DNA from: Parietaria judaica
Lineage: Eukaryota; Streptophyta; Magnoliopsida; Rosales; Urticaceae
Direction of reading: 5' to 3'
Length of the DNA stretch: 64,000 bases
Assembly (NCBI GenBank): GCA_954871525.1
Contig: OX940870.1
Coordinates: 30,680,555-30,744,554, forward strand
A program made the position numbers and the translations under genes. Positions 21,611 to 35,041 of the stretch are shown piece after piece. Each line of letters starts with the position of its first letter. The first letter of the stretch is position 1. The notes under the pieces are model-generated. The model saw only the letters and a program-made list of their open reading frames with translations, did not search any database and was not told the origin of the DNA.

Positions 21611-23655
21611 ACATTCTTATTAGACCAGTTGTAATTATCGAAAATAATTTATTAAAAAAATCCCTAGAAAAATTTATAAAATAAATCTGATTTTAAAGCA
21701 TATTACTAAAAATGGATTTAATCATGCGAATACGCAAGAAAACAAACAAAAATATTGCCTTCAGTTCAGAACATCCAAGATTGACAAAGGTAACATGATT
21801 TAATCTTGATGATCTTTCATTATAATTTGACGCTTGGACTTTTTATTTCGATCATTTGTATTCTCAATTTTAATATTTTTTCAATGAACTGATTTAAAAA
21901 ACGAGTGTATGTGCATTATTTCTCATCAAGTGACATATCACTTGATACCTAATGGTAAAGAGCTAAAAGATCGATTTTTTTTTTTTCAAACTTAATAATT
22001 ATTAAAGTTGTATCGATAACTAGTCACTAATAAATCAAATTTCCTTTTTCTAATTTCATACTGGCCGTTTTGCTTAGCATTTTATTTAAATTCAGTGACA
22101 GAACAAAGAGTTACACTACATTAAGAGGGCTAAATATATAATTTTGTCGGATATCATACTTCGATAATTATAATTTACATTTTAATAAAATTTCAAACGA
22201 GTTGACTTAAAATTTTATACGAGTCTACACTAAAAATAAATTTCATAATAATTCAATTTTTTTTTTAAAACAGTTTGAATCTCACTTCGGTTGTAGTGCT
22301 TCTGCTGTTGGTTTTAGCTTTTCTTTATTATACAACAAAAGGAGTGTATAAAAATATGTCCAAATGTATAGAAAGATCCTTGTTTTATAAACCTTGAAAA
22401 GTCGTCCACATGCCTGTGTTTTGAAATTGTGGTTAGAAAACTCTTAAAAATTGCGGTAAGCGTAAAAAGTGCGAAATATCGTTTAAAACATTTGTAATAT
22501 TTTTATGTGTGACTTTTCATCCTATATTTATACTCTCCTCACAACAAAGTCCTTGTATTTAATCAATATAGGAGTTCTTACAATCTCTCGTTCTCCTCAA
22601 TAATAAGTTATAATCTTTAATTTTCATAAAATTGTAATTGTAGCCCTAAATTAATAATAAATTACATGTATAACTCTTATTTTTATATAAAACTACAACA
22701 ATAAATATGATGTTCTATTACGAGTGTGATTAGTTATCATGTCTTCTGGTGATAAATAGATAATTTTGAACCTATATAAAAATATTATTGAAATACTCAA
22801 TATTATTATTCGACTTCTCCGTTAGTATGCGGCATGCCCATAAAATTGCATCGGCAAGTGCGGCATGCCCTTTTTTTTACTTTAATAGTCGGTAAACTCG
22901 TTACGCGTCGGCGTACCCGTAAAATGGAGGTTGCAATTTCTCTTGGGTATCGGTATTTTCTTTATTATTATTATTTTGAATTGGGTGGCACTACTGGCCA
23001 ATGTAACAATGCAATCTCGTATGACTAGATATATTGAGTGTAAGAACATGTGTACTGTTAGCCAAGTTTACATATGTAAAGGGGACTCATTTGAGTCCCA
23101 TGAGATTTGAATCAATGACATCTTGAATGGAGACGTGATAGAGTTACCACTAGGTCATGCAAAAATGGTTTTCAGTCTTGATATTTGAAACCATGAAAAA
23201 ATAAATGTTTAGAACTTTATCAAATCTATTGAATGGTTTAGAAATATCAATGTTATTCACTAGTTGAGTTTGTCGGGGCCCTAAGCAAAAAGTAACGTCA
23301 GGACCTCTTTAAAATATGATCTGTGTAACGCTTTTAGAGACAAAAGTATCAAATAAATATAGAGAATCGAATTTCTCGATCATATATATTTTCAATAAAT
23401 TTTAAAACCATTTAAAAAAAAATCTTAAGATTATACTTTTAATTTTTTAGTATAAACGCGGGCCTACTTAACTTCCTTTTAAAGTTGAAACCGAACGCTA
23501 ATTGTGTTATTTAATTAGTCGAATAATGGTATGATGGCTTAGAATTGCATGAGCCATGTACGTCGCCACGCTATTGGCTAATAACGCTTTGGAGTCCATT
23601 CAGAAAAACACAACTACACTGTTTATAAGAGAATCTTTTTTCTAAGGGTTCTTAA
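21611..23655. other. AT-rich spacer, no gene seen
   Basis: No supported coding frame. A GGGGCCCTAAGCAAAAAG string at 23276 resembles the end of hAT-like elements, but I could not find its partner end with confidence. Confidence 0.5.
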
Positions 23656-24204
23656 GGGTAATAGCCAATCTTGAAAGTGGGTTTAGCAAAATAGCCAAAC
23701 TTTGGTTAATTTTGTAAATTAGACAATTAACCATTTAAGTGAATTTCTAATTACATTATTACCCTTAATAATTAAAAACGAAATTAAAAATAAATAAAAA
23801 AACAAAACGTATTTTATGTATAATTGATTTGGTCAACATTAATTACATCAATTAAATAATTAACACCTTAATTGCCTTATATATTACACGTTTTAAAATT
23901 ATTAATCATTGCTATTATTATGGAGATTGCTATTATTATGGAAACTAAATCCACATTTTTAGGTTTTCAATTTCGAATTTAATTGCTGAAATTAATATAA
24001 AAACCCACTTTTAATTTCGGTTAATATTTTTATTGTGTTAATCAACATAAATTAACAACGAATTAACGTAAATCAACAACGAATCAACGTAAATTAATAA
24101 CGAATCAACGTAAATTAACAATAAAAAATATTATTCATATTAAAATGTAAATACAATAATCAAATATTTTAAATACAAAAAATAATCTCTCTCTTTCTCT
24201 CTCC

Positions 24205-24350
24205 CGTAAGACCGCCGAAGCTTCGCCGTCGATCACCGTGGCCTCCGTGTTCCGAGCGCGCAACCCGTCGGAGTACTTGTTGGTGAGGCACGACCCGACG
24301 GTCTCCATACCCGCACTGCACGTGAAATTGACGAAGAAGGATAAACTGAA
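24205..24350 (-). pseudogene. Serine hydroxymethyltransferase exon fragment
   Basis: Read on the minus strand, NFTCSAGMETVGSCLTNKYS matches the conserved SHMT segment around the N-terminal active-site region (ENFTS, then MEAVGS, LTNKYSEG). Downstream the DNA keeps similarity to the RYYGGNE-x-ID part, but small indels shift the frame. It is a partial exon inside a transposon; it has no promoter or neighbouring SHMT exon. Confidence 0.65.
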
Positions 24351-24669
24351 ATAAACACAAATTAACAAACACAAATGTACAGTAAATAAAACAAAATTTA
24401 TATTAAAAAAATAAACATAATCAGTAAACTAAAATACACACAGATTAAAGACATTAATATGGATCTACAACAAATTAAATCAAATGATTTTTTAAATTAA
24501 AAAATTAAACATTACTAAACCGAATTAACATGAATTAATGAACATCAACACGAATTAATTCACCGACTCCGTTGATGGCAGTCGGAGCTTGACAGTGCGT
24601 GCAGAGGTGGTGGGTGGTGTTCAAACCCAGATTCGACGCTTCAGAGAGAAGGCGATGCCTATTAGACTC

Positions 24670-24900
24670 CTACCTCGGTGATTGAGCGCGAAAACAGACT
24701 CCACGAAATCGTCGACGAACTCCGCGACTTCTCCGCCGGCGACATCATCTCCATCGACGACGGATCGGCAGAGCGATCCCGCGCGGCACAGATCGAAGGT
24801 GAGTTGTGGACGGAGACTCTCCTCCGTAGGTCGGAGATGACCGGGACGGCGTGCTTCGCCGCCGCGCTGTCCGCCATGGCCGACAAAGCTCGGAGGAGAG
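24670..24900 (+). pseudogene. Second captured GC-rich fragment, source unknown
   Basis: The plus frame (24678-25004) reads ERENRLHEIVDELRDFSAGD and continues acidic and charged; the minus frame is also open. The strong GC shift and abrupt edges inside the MULE suggest an exon piece. I do not recognise the gene and cannot fix the coding strand. A (GA)n run follows at about 24948-24980. Confidence 0.35.
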
Positions 24901-24949
24901 AGAGAAGCTTTGGTTATGGTTCAAAGAGAGAAGAAGAAGAATGGCTCGT

Positions 24950-24980
<31 letters not shown>

Positions 24981-25814
24981 GGAGGATTAAAAATTTGTAA
25001 TTAAATTCCAAAATTTGTGCACAATTAATCATACCATGATTTGTGGGATAATGATAATTACCAATTTAATTAATTAAGAAAATAATAAACGAAATTGATT
25101 AATTAAAGGGTATTTTAGTATTAAAATTTGAATTAAATGTGACACCTCATGTTAATTGGCTAGTTTACAAAATTAACCAAAGTTTGGCTATTTTGCAAAA
25201 TCAAAGTTTCAATTTGGCTATTTGGTACAATTTCTCTTTTTGTAACTAAAAAAAATGAAACACGTAAGTCTCAGCTACTAGAACCGCACATATATATATA
25301 TATTTATTAAATTATACTTCAAAATTGAACATAGATACTTCAAAATTAAATCAAATTGGATAGCACAAACACAATATTCCATTCGCGAAACCCAGAAAAT
25401 GAAGTAAAAAAATTGACCCTCTTCTCTTGCACTGCCATTTCTCAGAATTCTCTGCAGAGAATACTTCTAACCTTTCATCTCTGCCCTCTGGTAATTTTTT
25501 TATTTTTATTTTATACTTCGCTCAGTTGGGTAATTTCGATTTTGTATGATGAGAAGCTGAGACTAGTTTTCTTCACTTGGGTTTTTGAATTTCTCCAGGA
25601 TTTTTCTCTGTAGTTTTTTTTTTTTTTTTTTTTTTATTCCTGCTATTTATTGATTGAACGAAATGATAATAATCATGGGTTTGAGAAGCCATTGAAACCT
25701 AACCCAATTGTTGAGACAGTTGCTTGTATCTATCATAAGCGTGCAACTCCACAGTTTGATTTTGATTCAAAACTGACCATATGTTGATGAATTTTCTTTT
25801 TCAGTTTTTTAATT

Positions 25815-27636
25815 ATGCACGATTGTAAAAACGAAACCTCGTTCGAGAAGCTCCCGGACCATCTTCTCGTTGAAATATTCGTCCGGATTCCGGTCTCGGA
25901 CTGGGCCCAACTCTCGTGTGTAAGGAAACAGTGGGCCCTCTTGTTTCAAGGAGAATGCTTGTGGCGAGCGGCTCTGGACAAGACGTTTCCTTTCGCAAGC
26001 CGCGCTCCAAGGTGGCCTGGCCCGATTCCTCGAGGGTTAAGTAAAAGGTACTCATAAATCTCGCCGGTATTTTGATTTTCCGTTATAACATTGCTTCTCT
26101 GTCAATTCTGGTATGTTAGTCATAGAATTATAGTTCATTACCTTAAGAGTAATTCTCAGTGATGCCCTCTAACCTTGTCATGTTGTCTCCGTTCTCTATG
26201 CTTTATTAAGTATTTTCCCGCTTGAACTTTAATCGTGGTAAATTTTTCGCTACTCATTATAAGATCGACAATTTTTTCGTCAAACTTAGGCCACATAGAA
26301 TGAACATACTACTACTCATACGGATAAAATATTCATTGCCTATAGTTTAAACTTGTCGATAACCGTCAATTATTTAATGGTAGAAAGGACATTGCTATGA
26401 TTCACAAGTTCATCAGGAGGGAAGCTATTACATATATAGAATTACAAAGGGAATTGAGACAGCACGAAAAGTTCAATAATCCTAATTTAATTCGTATACT
26501 TGACATATATTGTTCTGGCATATAAATTCATTACTGAAGTTGAAGATACTTTAGTCCCATGAATTACGTTTTCGTAGCGACGAAGTTCTGATCTCCTCGC
26601 CTTGTATCACGCAGGAGATACATGGCTCTCTATGTTAGTGAGCACATCTTTTCTCTCGTTGGCGAAGTTGATGAGATCGTTGGCCATACTTTTTTGTATC
26701 TAAAGGAGCAGCTCGAAAGCTCAACCACTGCTTCGCCGCATTCTGGGATACTTCACGGAACAATAATCGGTCTGTCTCCTGATTTTTAGTGTACAAAATT
26801 TTCTGCGATGTTCATTCGAAACAGAAATTATAAATGAGTAAAATCAGTCTTCCTTAGTTTTTCCATTTTCACTAGAATCGGATATCCGAGAAAACCAGAA
26901 GTGGTTATTTCTTAATGCAGATTAGTTTATTTTTTATTTTTTATACTGACTTATAGAGTGGTTTTGGTCTAACCTGTTTCTATGAAGAAAATTATTTATA
27001 AAAAAAAAACTTCAATGAAAATTAAGCTTTTCTATTCCTTGAAAACACTTTTTAAAATAAAATAAATAAAAAGAGTCGGTAATGACATATATATCACTGA
27101 TTACAAACTTTAAATAATCCATTATGTTAGATTACACTTTCCATTTGGGAAAAGAAATCACAGTTTGATTTTAATTGTTTTTGCAGACCAGTTTATTGCA
27201 GTTGGCAAATCAAGAGACACCGCGTTCGAGCTTGCTTCTCAGATATGGCTAGCTGTGCTCGACAATCTGGAAGATAACGAACCCACCTTTCAATTACTCA
27301 AACGTCTAGCGCAAGAGGTTGACGTAAGTTCATCTGTTACTGTGAATAATTCAAATGTGTGTTGCTTGAGAATTAGTAAATTAAGTAGCTTTAAAATTAG
27401 TCAAATTAGTTATTCATCATTTGGAAGAATTGGGAAGTCGGCTAAGATCCAGAGCATCGTTTTTGTAGGTTTTCCTCCCGTATCCGTATTCGAGATCGGT
27501 CAAAGTACAGTGGAGAGTGTTCGAAAAGCTGCTCACAGATTTCAGAGACTGCTTAACGAGCGGAGATTATTACAGCGTCATAGGTTGTGCGAAGAGCAAG
27601 TTTCAGCCGATACCGTCAGCTTGGTTAGGTTTCTAG
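25815..27636 (+). CDS. F-box protein
   Basis: F-box proteins are substrate adaptors of SCF ubiquitin ligases; the F-box binds the SKP1/ASK subunit. Four exons join in phase: 25815-26047, 26615-26769, 27187-27323, 27469-27636, giving 230 residues. The F-box is at about residues 10-50 (FEKLPDHLLVEIFVRIPVSD, then CVRKQW). The rest (RYMALYVSEHIFSLVGEVDE, FELASQIWLAVLDNLED, VFLPYPYSRSVKVQWRVFEK) contains no Kelch, LRR or WD repeats and resembles a small plant-specific F-box family with a conserved C-terminal region ending near IPSAWLGF. A leader intron is likely (25491-25804), since the first exon ends CTCTG-GTAATT and TTTTTCAG precedes the ATG by 10 bases. The target protein is unknown. Confidence 0.9.
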
Positions 27637-28247
27637 TTCCTAACCATGTTTGAGTTCAATTGATGACTCACTGTATACTATAGTGTATATACCTCAGCTC
27701 TGGTGAATCATCAAACATGAACAAAGATACTCTGATGATTCGAAATCGGCAAATTAGTTTGGAATTTAGAACAGAAAAAGATGTATAAAATGAGAAAACC
27801 ACCCGCTTATGGGAAATTATCACTCGTAAATTATAGGATATTCTTGCCCCTACCGAGTTAAAACGCCAACAAAAACAAATTAAACCGCAGCGTCAGTTTC
27901 TTAAAAATCAAGAAACCATTTTTTTTATCTCATTATGGAGAAAGAAGCAACACAAGAGTAAGGGTCTGAGTTTTTCACAGGAAGATCTTCTTTCTTTCTT
28001 TCTTTCCGAGAATGATTTACAATCAGTCGACCCGTAAATCAGGCCGGCCAGATAGACCAAACTCTACTATAAAAAGATAGAAAAACAAGGACTACTCGTT
28101 AAAGAGTGCCTACCCAATCTCTCGAAAGGTCCACGAGAGAATACATCGAAAACTTGTTGCACATGGAAGGCAATACAATGATTATCAATGTTTGCTTGAT
28201 TGCTCAACAAGCAAAGCTTCTCTAATGACATTATCTAAGAATGAATT
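27637..28247. other. Spacer between convergent F-box and dehydrogenase genes
   Basis: Contains the 3' ends of two tail-to-tail genes. No coding frame or repeat pair is seen. Confidence 0.6.
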
Positions 28248-30822
28248 CTACTGCGACAAAGAGTTGGCAACGTCGATGACAAAGCGATAGCGAATGTCGG
28301 ATCTGGCAAGTCTCTCGTAGGCAGTGTTGATTTCGTCCATTCGAATGAGCTCGATATCAGAGGTGATTCCGTGCTTTGCGCAGAAATCCAGCATTTCCTG
28401 GGTCTCCTTCACTCCCCCGATGTCGCTTCCTCCCACAAGCTTTCTCCCTGCAACAGAGTTCCAAATCTCATACATTTGATTTTTTTGCAGCATGGCGGAT
28501 CTAGGATACGAATATTGCGGGACAAATAAATCTTGGAGGAGGGGAAAAATAGTTATAATTAGAAGTAAATATACCGTGATCATTAAGGTAAAAATATTTA
28601 ATTCTTTTCTCAAAATAGAGCGCTTTCAATTACAGTGATTAAAAACCCAAGGTCGTAAAAAATTCATACGTGCATGACTCAAACTGAAGTATTTAAATTG
28701 AAAAATTTCAAAGCGTGGAAAAATAGAGTGTTAGTCTGAGCCCTACACGCCGAAATTGAAACTTGAGAATGTTTCACGCTAATTTGAAAAAAAATAGATA
28801 CTTTTGCCGCAATTATCCCCCAATAACCTTGGCTAGTGTATGGATAAAAGCTGTAGTTTGGTACTAAATTAATAATTTAAAATTTTCGGCATTAGTATCT
28901 CCTCGATTCTACTAAAATGGGTCTTTTTCTTTCATTTTACCGCATGAGCTTGATTTTTCTTAGTACACTTTCCCTGAACTTTTATTTGTGGTGGCTTTTC
29001 GTCTTCGAAATTTTCATTTTCATTCTAATGCAGAACACCCGTTATAACCGGTTATTCTGTAGAAAAATGAAAATTAGAGTATCAAATTGCACCATAAACA
29101 AAGATTCAGAGAGCCTAAAGAGTGTCAGAGTTGTGTCAGCAACATGTTTTGACCCTTCATTTTTTATTCTATGTATGAACTTTGAGACTTACCCATGACA
29201 AGAGGGAAGATGGGCAGCTCCAAAGGCTTGTTAGGCAACCCGACGGTGATCAGCTTCCCGTTCAGCTTCAGTAAAGCGATCAGCGGGGCCAGCGGATGAA
29301 CGGCCGAGATCGTGTCGATGATGAAATCCATAGAGCCCAACGCTGCCTGAACAAACACTAATGTGATTCCACTTTACATTTTAAGGAAAGAAACAAAACA
29401 TGTAGCCGGTTTCGGTGTTCAATTTCTGACTGAAAACCGATTTTACACCGACGTCAGTTTCAAAAAACCGATATCTGTAACCTCTCAAATAAAAACCACA
29501 GTACCTTAACCGCTGCTGCATCACTGGAAACAAGAAAGGCATCAGCCCCGAGCCTCTCGATTGCCTCGGATTGCTTAGCTGGCGAGCCACTGATGACGGT
29601 GACTTTGAGCCCAAAGGCCTTGCCCAACTTGACGGCCATGTGGCCCAGCCCGCCGAGGCCCGCCACGCCTAAGTGCTTCCCCGGCTCAGTCATCCCGTAG
29701 TACTTCATCGGGCTGTAAACTGTGATCCCAGCACAGAGCAGCGGTGCGCCAGCATCGAGGGGCATGTTTTCCGGAATCCGGAGCACGAAGCTCTGGTCCA
29801 CAACGACAGTGTCGGAGTACCCGCCGTAAGTTATGGTGCGGTCGTGGTTGATCGAGTTGTACGTAAATATTGCCCCCGGGCAGTAGTTCTCCAAGCCCTG
29901 CTTGCACGGCTCGCACGTCTTGCACGATCCGACCAGCACTCCCACTCCGACATGGTCACCCTCTTTGAATGTCGTCACGTTTTTCCCGGCTTTCGTCACG
30001 ATACCGACAATTTCATGCCTGCAATGATGTGATTTTGAGTCTTTCACTATGATTAAATAATGAAATTAGAAAAAAAGAAGTTCAAAGCATTGTAAATTAA
30101 TTCCTAAACTACAGGTTTAACACAAATGTTGTGTTCAACTAATACAATCTCATCTCCAAACAAACCGAGTTTAACGAAGGATGAACCGAGGGTGTTACCC
30201 GGGAACGACGGGAAATCTTGTGAAGCCCCATTCGTTCTTGGCGACGTGCAGGTCGGAGTGGCAAACTCCGCAGAAAAGAACTTTTAACGTCACATCTTCG
30301 TCCCCGTTGTCCCTGCCAAGAAGAAATTAAAGATTTTGAAGTTTCATAATTCACAAACCTAATACTATATCTTAGTGTAATTTAAGATGACTTCATGTTA
30401 ATTATGAAATATATATTATTTATTATTTAATTTTTATATTAAATTATTAAAAACAAGATTTGATCTTGTTATGTCACTGAAAGACCAGAATAAAATAGTA
30501 GTAGAAAACAAGATCAGCTAAAAGGGGAAGAGTATTATTATAATACAAACTTGGATTTTAGCTACTTGTGGAATTCTGATCTTTTTCCACAGGATCCAAA
30601 AACTACTATAAAAAAAAGAGAGACTACTTTCTGGGGTTTCAGTTTCAGACAAGTAGGAAGCTCTAGAAAAGCTAAACAATGGCGGAACGTAGAAACCCAG
30701 GTTAAAGATTCTTCCTTTGATCACCTTCGGGAGAAATGGAAAGGCGACAAGATCCCAGAGGGGTCTCTGGCAGCCCAACCGAAAGCCTTGTTCGGGTGTT
30801 CTTGCTCAGGCGATTTCGCCAT
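28248..30822 (-). CDS. Cinnamyl-alcohol-dehydrogenase-like (probable mannitol dehydrogenase type)
   Basis: Zinc-dependent medium-chain alcohol dehydrogenase using NADP(H) to interconvert alcohols and aldehydes. Five exons join in phase: 30822-30725, 30312-30199, 30018-29505, 29346-29193, 28447-28248; product 359 residues, normal for the family. The catalytic zinc site shows Cys47 (FCGVCHSD), His72-Glu73 (PGHEIVG) and the later Cys of [11 protein letters not shown]. Four structural-zinc cysteines lie in [15 protein letters not shown]. The nucleotide-binding glycine motif is [19 protein letters not shown]. The start [20 protein letters not shown] is typical of the CAD6-8/ELI3 clade, whose members are called mannitol, cinnamyl or 8-hydroxygeraniol dehydrogenases; sequence alone does not settle the substrate. 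No targeting peptide, so cytosolic. Confidence 0.95.
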
Positions 30823-31423
30823 GTCTGAACTCTGAACTCTTCTTTGTATGGAGTGTGTGAGAGAGAGTGAGTATATGTAGGAAAGGAAAAAGGAAATGAA
30901 TGGAGGAGACATTTTCCACGTATCCTCTTCGGAAATCAAGCTTGATTTTGATTGCGATTTTGTTTCAATAATCGGCGTCTTGTATTACGTATTTGCTAAC
31001 GCAATTGGAGATACGAATCGTAACACTTTATTTATATAGAAAAAATTGATTTAAGACTTTTATTTTCATGCAAAATAAATTAATAACTCGCTGAGATTTA
31101 TGAGATTTATGGGTTGTCTCATGTTATGTGTGGATAGATGAAAGGTGGCAATTGAAATCTTACATTTGGCGTTGATTAACTATCATTATAAAATGCTTTT
31201 ATATTCGTAAAAAAAAAAAAAATCATAAAAAGTCGGTGATTGCTAGAACGAACGAGAGGAATCCATACACATATTTGATATTCTCTAGAGAGTTCGAGCA
31301 TGCTTTCTGTATAACTTCGGGGATTTATGGAGTTGTTTGTATTACTCATTTCTTCGTGAATTGAGATTTTGGAAAAGGTGTAAGAGTTTATTAGTGGTTA
31401 ATTGACAAATTGATGATAGAGAT
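30823..31423. other. Promoter region of the dehydrogenase gene and spacer
   Basis: Upstream region on the minus strand of the dehydrogenase gene; short GA-rich leader at 30855-30870. No gene seen. Confidence 0.5.
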
Positions 31424-32221
31424 AGGGGTGAAAATTTTGTACTCGGTTCTGGTTCTAGTACCGGACCGTTTTTGGTATAAAAAAAAAATCAATTTATTTT
31501 TATGCCATACCCTCAAAAGGAACGTCGTGGTTCCGGTTTAAAAAACCAAAACCAGTTCAAAATCTGGAAGTCCCGGTTCTCTTGTCCCGGTTCCGGTTTT
31601 ATGTCGGTTTTTTAATAAGTTTTTCGTTTTTTTTAACATGTCATTTCTTATATAATATACTAGTTAGGTTTTTAATCTATTATTTTATTTTTCAGCCGAT
31701 TATTTTAACTTGTTATTTATTTTTCAGTCTATTACTCGGTATTTTATTTAACATCTCATTTCTTATACATGGTTTTGTTATAAAAAATGATTTGTTTGTA
31801 CTCGGTATTTAGTATTTAGCATTTTAGACTCGGTTTTTTGCACTGAGATTTGAATTTTGTAATATGAAGTTCACGACATGAACTCGGATCTTGCATTTGG
31901 TATTTTGCTTTGTACTCGAATTTGGTATTTTGCATTTTGGATTTGTACTCGGATTTAGTATTTCGCATTTTGGATTTGTACTTGATGGGCTTTTTTCATG
32001 TTTCTGTCTTGGATTTTGTCCTGAATTTTTTCCGGTATTCGTCCCGGATTTGGTTCTAGAAAATCGGGATTTTAATCAGTGTCCCGGTTCCGATTTAAAA
32101 AAAAAAAAAGGACTTTTCAGAACCAGAAATAGAACCGAGACAGAAGATTGTGTCCCGATTTTTCCGGGACAGGGACAAAGAATAGTCAAATTCCCGATTC
32201 CCGGTTATGTTTTCAGCCCTA
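31424..32221. mobile_element. hAT-like non-autonomous element, about 0.8 kb
   Basis: The left end AGGGGTGAAAATTTTG and the complement of the right end AGGGCTGAAAACATAACC form short inverted repeats. The interior has direct repeats of a TTTTGCATTTTGGATTTGTACTCG-like unit (about 31890-31985). An 8-bp duplication (ATAGAGAT / ACAGAGAC) is only approximate. The frames at 31582-31812 and 31891-32280 are of low complexity. Confidence 0.5.
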
Positions 32222-34472
32222 ACAGAGACATGATAATTTGTGTGGTTCGGTTATCGGCGATTACACCTTTGGGACAATGAGGACGTGCAAGGGGTGAGAT
32301 CTATTCTCATGTCTCGCCCAACGACTAGGAGGTCTTCAATCTCCAAGTTGATCTTTTAGGCTGCTCTAAACCCTAATGGCTCGGATCGCTGTTAATGTAA
32401 GACTTCATTCAAAATAAACGATAAATATAATTCTCATTTACTGATTCAAAATTATTTTGTTCTCTTTAAATAAAACTAATTAATTGGATCCCAATTAAGT
32501 TCACCCGGGGCATTTAAATTCGGTCTTACAAGAAGGATTGCAATCTCGCCATGCAAAAGTGTAGCCATGTATATGTATGTATGGACACCACCTGAGATTT
32601 TATTTTTTAAAAAATTACGTATAATAAAACATAATTTCAAACGACTCGCTCCTCCTTCGTCATATCAATTCCTTCGTCGATCTCACCTCGGTTCAGACCT
32701 ATTCCTCTTCCAGTCTTCCTCGCCCTAGCCGCCGCGCTGGTCTCACTGATTCGCGTTCGTCTTCCACGCCATTAGTTCTCGCCGTCACCGCCGCTGTGAA
32801 TCTCACACCCAATCAGTTTTTTCCGTTGTTGTCGCTGCGAATCTCATGCAGACTTGCAGTCAGTTCCCTCCCGGCGCCCTCGTCATCGCTGCGACTCGAT
32901 TCTCGCTCTCGCCGTCGCCGTGACTCGGTTCTCGCCCTCTCCGCGACTCGCTTAGGTGTTACAATGTTATTATATGATTTTCGTTAGTTTGCAAAGCTTT
33001 ATTTTTGACCTCTTTTTTTTATATATTATTTTATTTTATTGAAAACATTTACAATTGAATTTATGCTTGATTCGTCTTATAGGATTTTGGCTCATTGACG
33101 ATGTATCTGTTCTCGCGCCATTTTGGTAGTCGATTTTGACTATGTTCTCGTTGCTCTCTAAGTCCGTCGTTTTTTTCTCTGGTTTTTCTTATAGCAAGTA
33201 TTTGTGGGTGTTTTTTTACAAAAAATTGTTATTATTGTGACGTTGAACTATTTTAAAAAGATGTTGGATACCGGCGTTACTTGTTCCGATTGCTTGAATA
33301 AAATTTAAACTTTTTATACGTTAGGCACCACCGACATTAAAATCCATGATTCATGAAGCGGCTTTGCATTGCAGTTTTTTTTTTTTTTTTTTTTGAATAA
33401 TATTGGATTTTAACCCAACCAAACCACCAAGAAAGCTGGCCCAGTAGGCCCAAACGACATGTTATGCACACAACCAAACAAGGTTTGCTGAGGCAAACTT
33501 CTCATCGTCTAATCGCCCATTCTGATTCTCCCTTCTTATACTCTTGTGCAGCCCGGGAACTGACTTCAGTTAGCTTCCCGGTTATGACGTAGCAGCTGGG
33601 ACTCTTATCGAGGACTAACAGAATAAGCGTACATTTATCTAGTGCATATAAATAAAAATTCAAAAATTGATAGCCTAAGGGACTTTGTCCAAAGAATCTT
33701 TGATCGTCTTTGTAACTAATATATTAACAGATGAAATTTACTTTTTTTTCTTTCTTCATTTGAAGGTGCTATCGGCCAAAGTTATATATCCACTCTCGCA
33801 TTATTAGATATTTTCAGTAATATGTGACATTATTGACCAAATTTACAAATATAAAGGAGGCAAATATTATCTTTATATGGAGTTTGAACTTGTGACCTCT
33901 TATAGAAGAATGCAATATGCCAAACAAATTTGGTTACCAACGAGGTTTACTCCTAAAAATGTGTTGTAATTTGTATAACTATGTTGGAATGTGAATTAAT
34001 AGTTTATTACATACACAGATCTATGGGACATGGGCTGTCGAGGGAGGGTAAATTCCCAACCATCTATATATCCATCACTTTGTGTGTGTTGGATTGACTA
34101 TACAATACAGTCTACTCTATAGCCTATAATATATAAAGTATATTCACATTTTGTAATAAAATCTCATAGGTCGATCATCAGTGGATTGAATTTGAATATT
34201 GATGATAACTGATGGATGGATCATATTCTTTTGCTTTTGCTTTGCAAGCAAATGACACAAAATTCAATTGCCAACTAAAATGATACTTTTTCCTTCTTTA
34301 ACTAATATTTTTACAGTCCATTCATAAAAAATAAAAATAAAAACTAATATTTTACAGTGATTTTTTAGATATGAATTATAAAGCAGTACCTTTAGTCATA
34401 GATGTATATCACATATATGTAAAATGTAAATGAGAACCATCCCAAAAATTTCAGAACTCTTTAGTCTTAAAA
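32222..34472. other. Spacer with one C-rich island
   Basis: A C- and T-rich segment with many TCGCCGTCG-type words lies at 32640-32960, resembling a 5' leader or decayed exon of an unknown gene; it has no convincing reading frame. A 33390-33640 stretch looks repeat-derived. No gene is supported. Confidence 0.4.
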
Positions 34473-35041
34473 GGGTGGCAATTCGGGTTGCGTGTCGTGT
34501 TCGTGCCGGGTCTTAATCGTTTTTTACTTATTTTATCTAGACCCAGACCCACCCCATTTATTAATCGTGTTAGGAAGAGACCCAGACCCGCCCCATTTAA
34601 ATAACGTGTTTATCGTGTCTACCCGTTTAACCAAATTAATAGAGACATTTATTTATAAATGATAAATTAATCCAATTTATACTCATTTAACTTAATTTAT
34701 TTAACTATATTGTCGAAGATTTTAAAATTTTACTAGCAAATTTTTGTGTTCATCAATTGTAAGACGGAATCAATTAAATAAAAACATAAATTTCATATAT
34801 AATAAGTATTAAAACACTTAATAACATATATAAAATGTAGAAAATGTAACTTTTTACTCTTTAATCGTGTCTAATTGGGTCCCATCGTGTTATCGTGTTC
34901 GTGTCGTGTTTACCCGTTATTTAATCGTGTTAATCGTGTTCGACACGGTTGGACCCAGATCCATTTATGGTAGACCCAGACCCGTTTAAATCGTGTCGTA
35001 ACCTTTTCGTGTTTCGTGTCCGGCCCCAAATTGCCACCCCT
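34473..35041. mobile_element. hAT-like MITE with GGGTGGCAATT ends
   Basis: The left end GGGTGGCAATTCGGGTTG mirrors the right end, whose complement starts AGGGGTGGCAATTTGGGG. Flanking 8-mers TCTTAAAA (34465-34472) and ACTTGAAA (35042-35049) match at six of eight positions, compatible with an aged hAT target duplication. The interior repeats CGTGTT and GACCCAGACCC words and has no coding frame. Confidence 0.7.

Larger units (their letters stand above)
23656..25236. mobile_element. MULE with gene fragments (Pack-MULE-like), about 1.58 kb
   Basis: The ends are inverted repeats of about 80 bases. The left arm has GCAAAATAGCCAAACTTTGG followed by TTAATTTTGTAAAT; the complement of the right arm has the same string followed by TTAATTTTGTAAAC. 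Outer bases are AT-rich with ATAGCC motifs typical of plant MULE ends; the 9-bp target duplication is not clear. The interior has two GC-rich islands unlike their surroundings: 24200-24345 (serine hydroxymethyltransferase-like, minus) and 24670-24895. No transposase is visible. Confidence 0.7.

Noticed and set aside
31582..32280. Phe-rich frames in the hAT-like element
   Set aside because: Produced by T-rich direct repeats, not protein-like.
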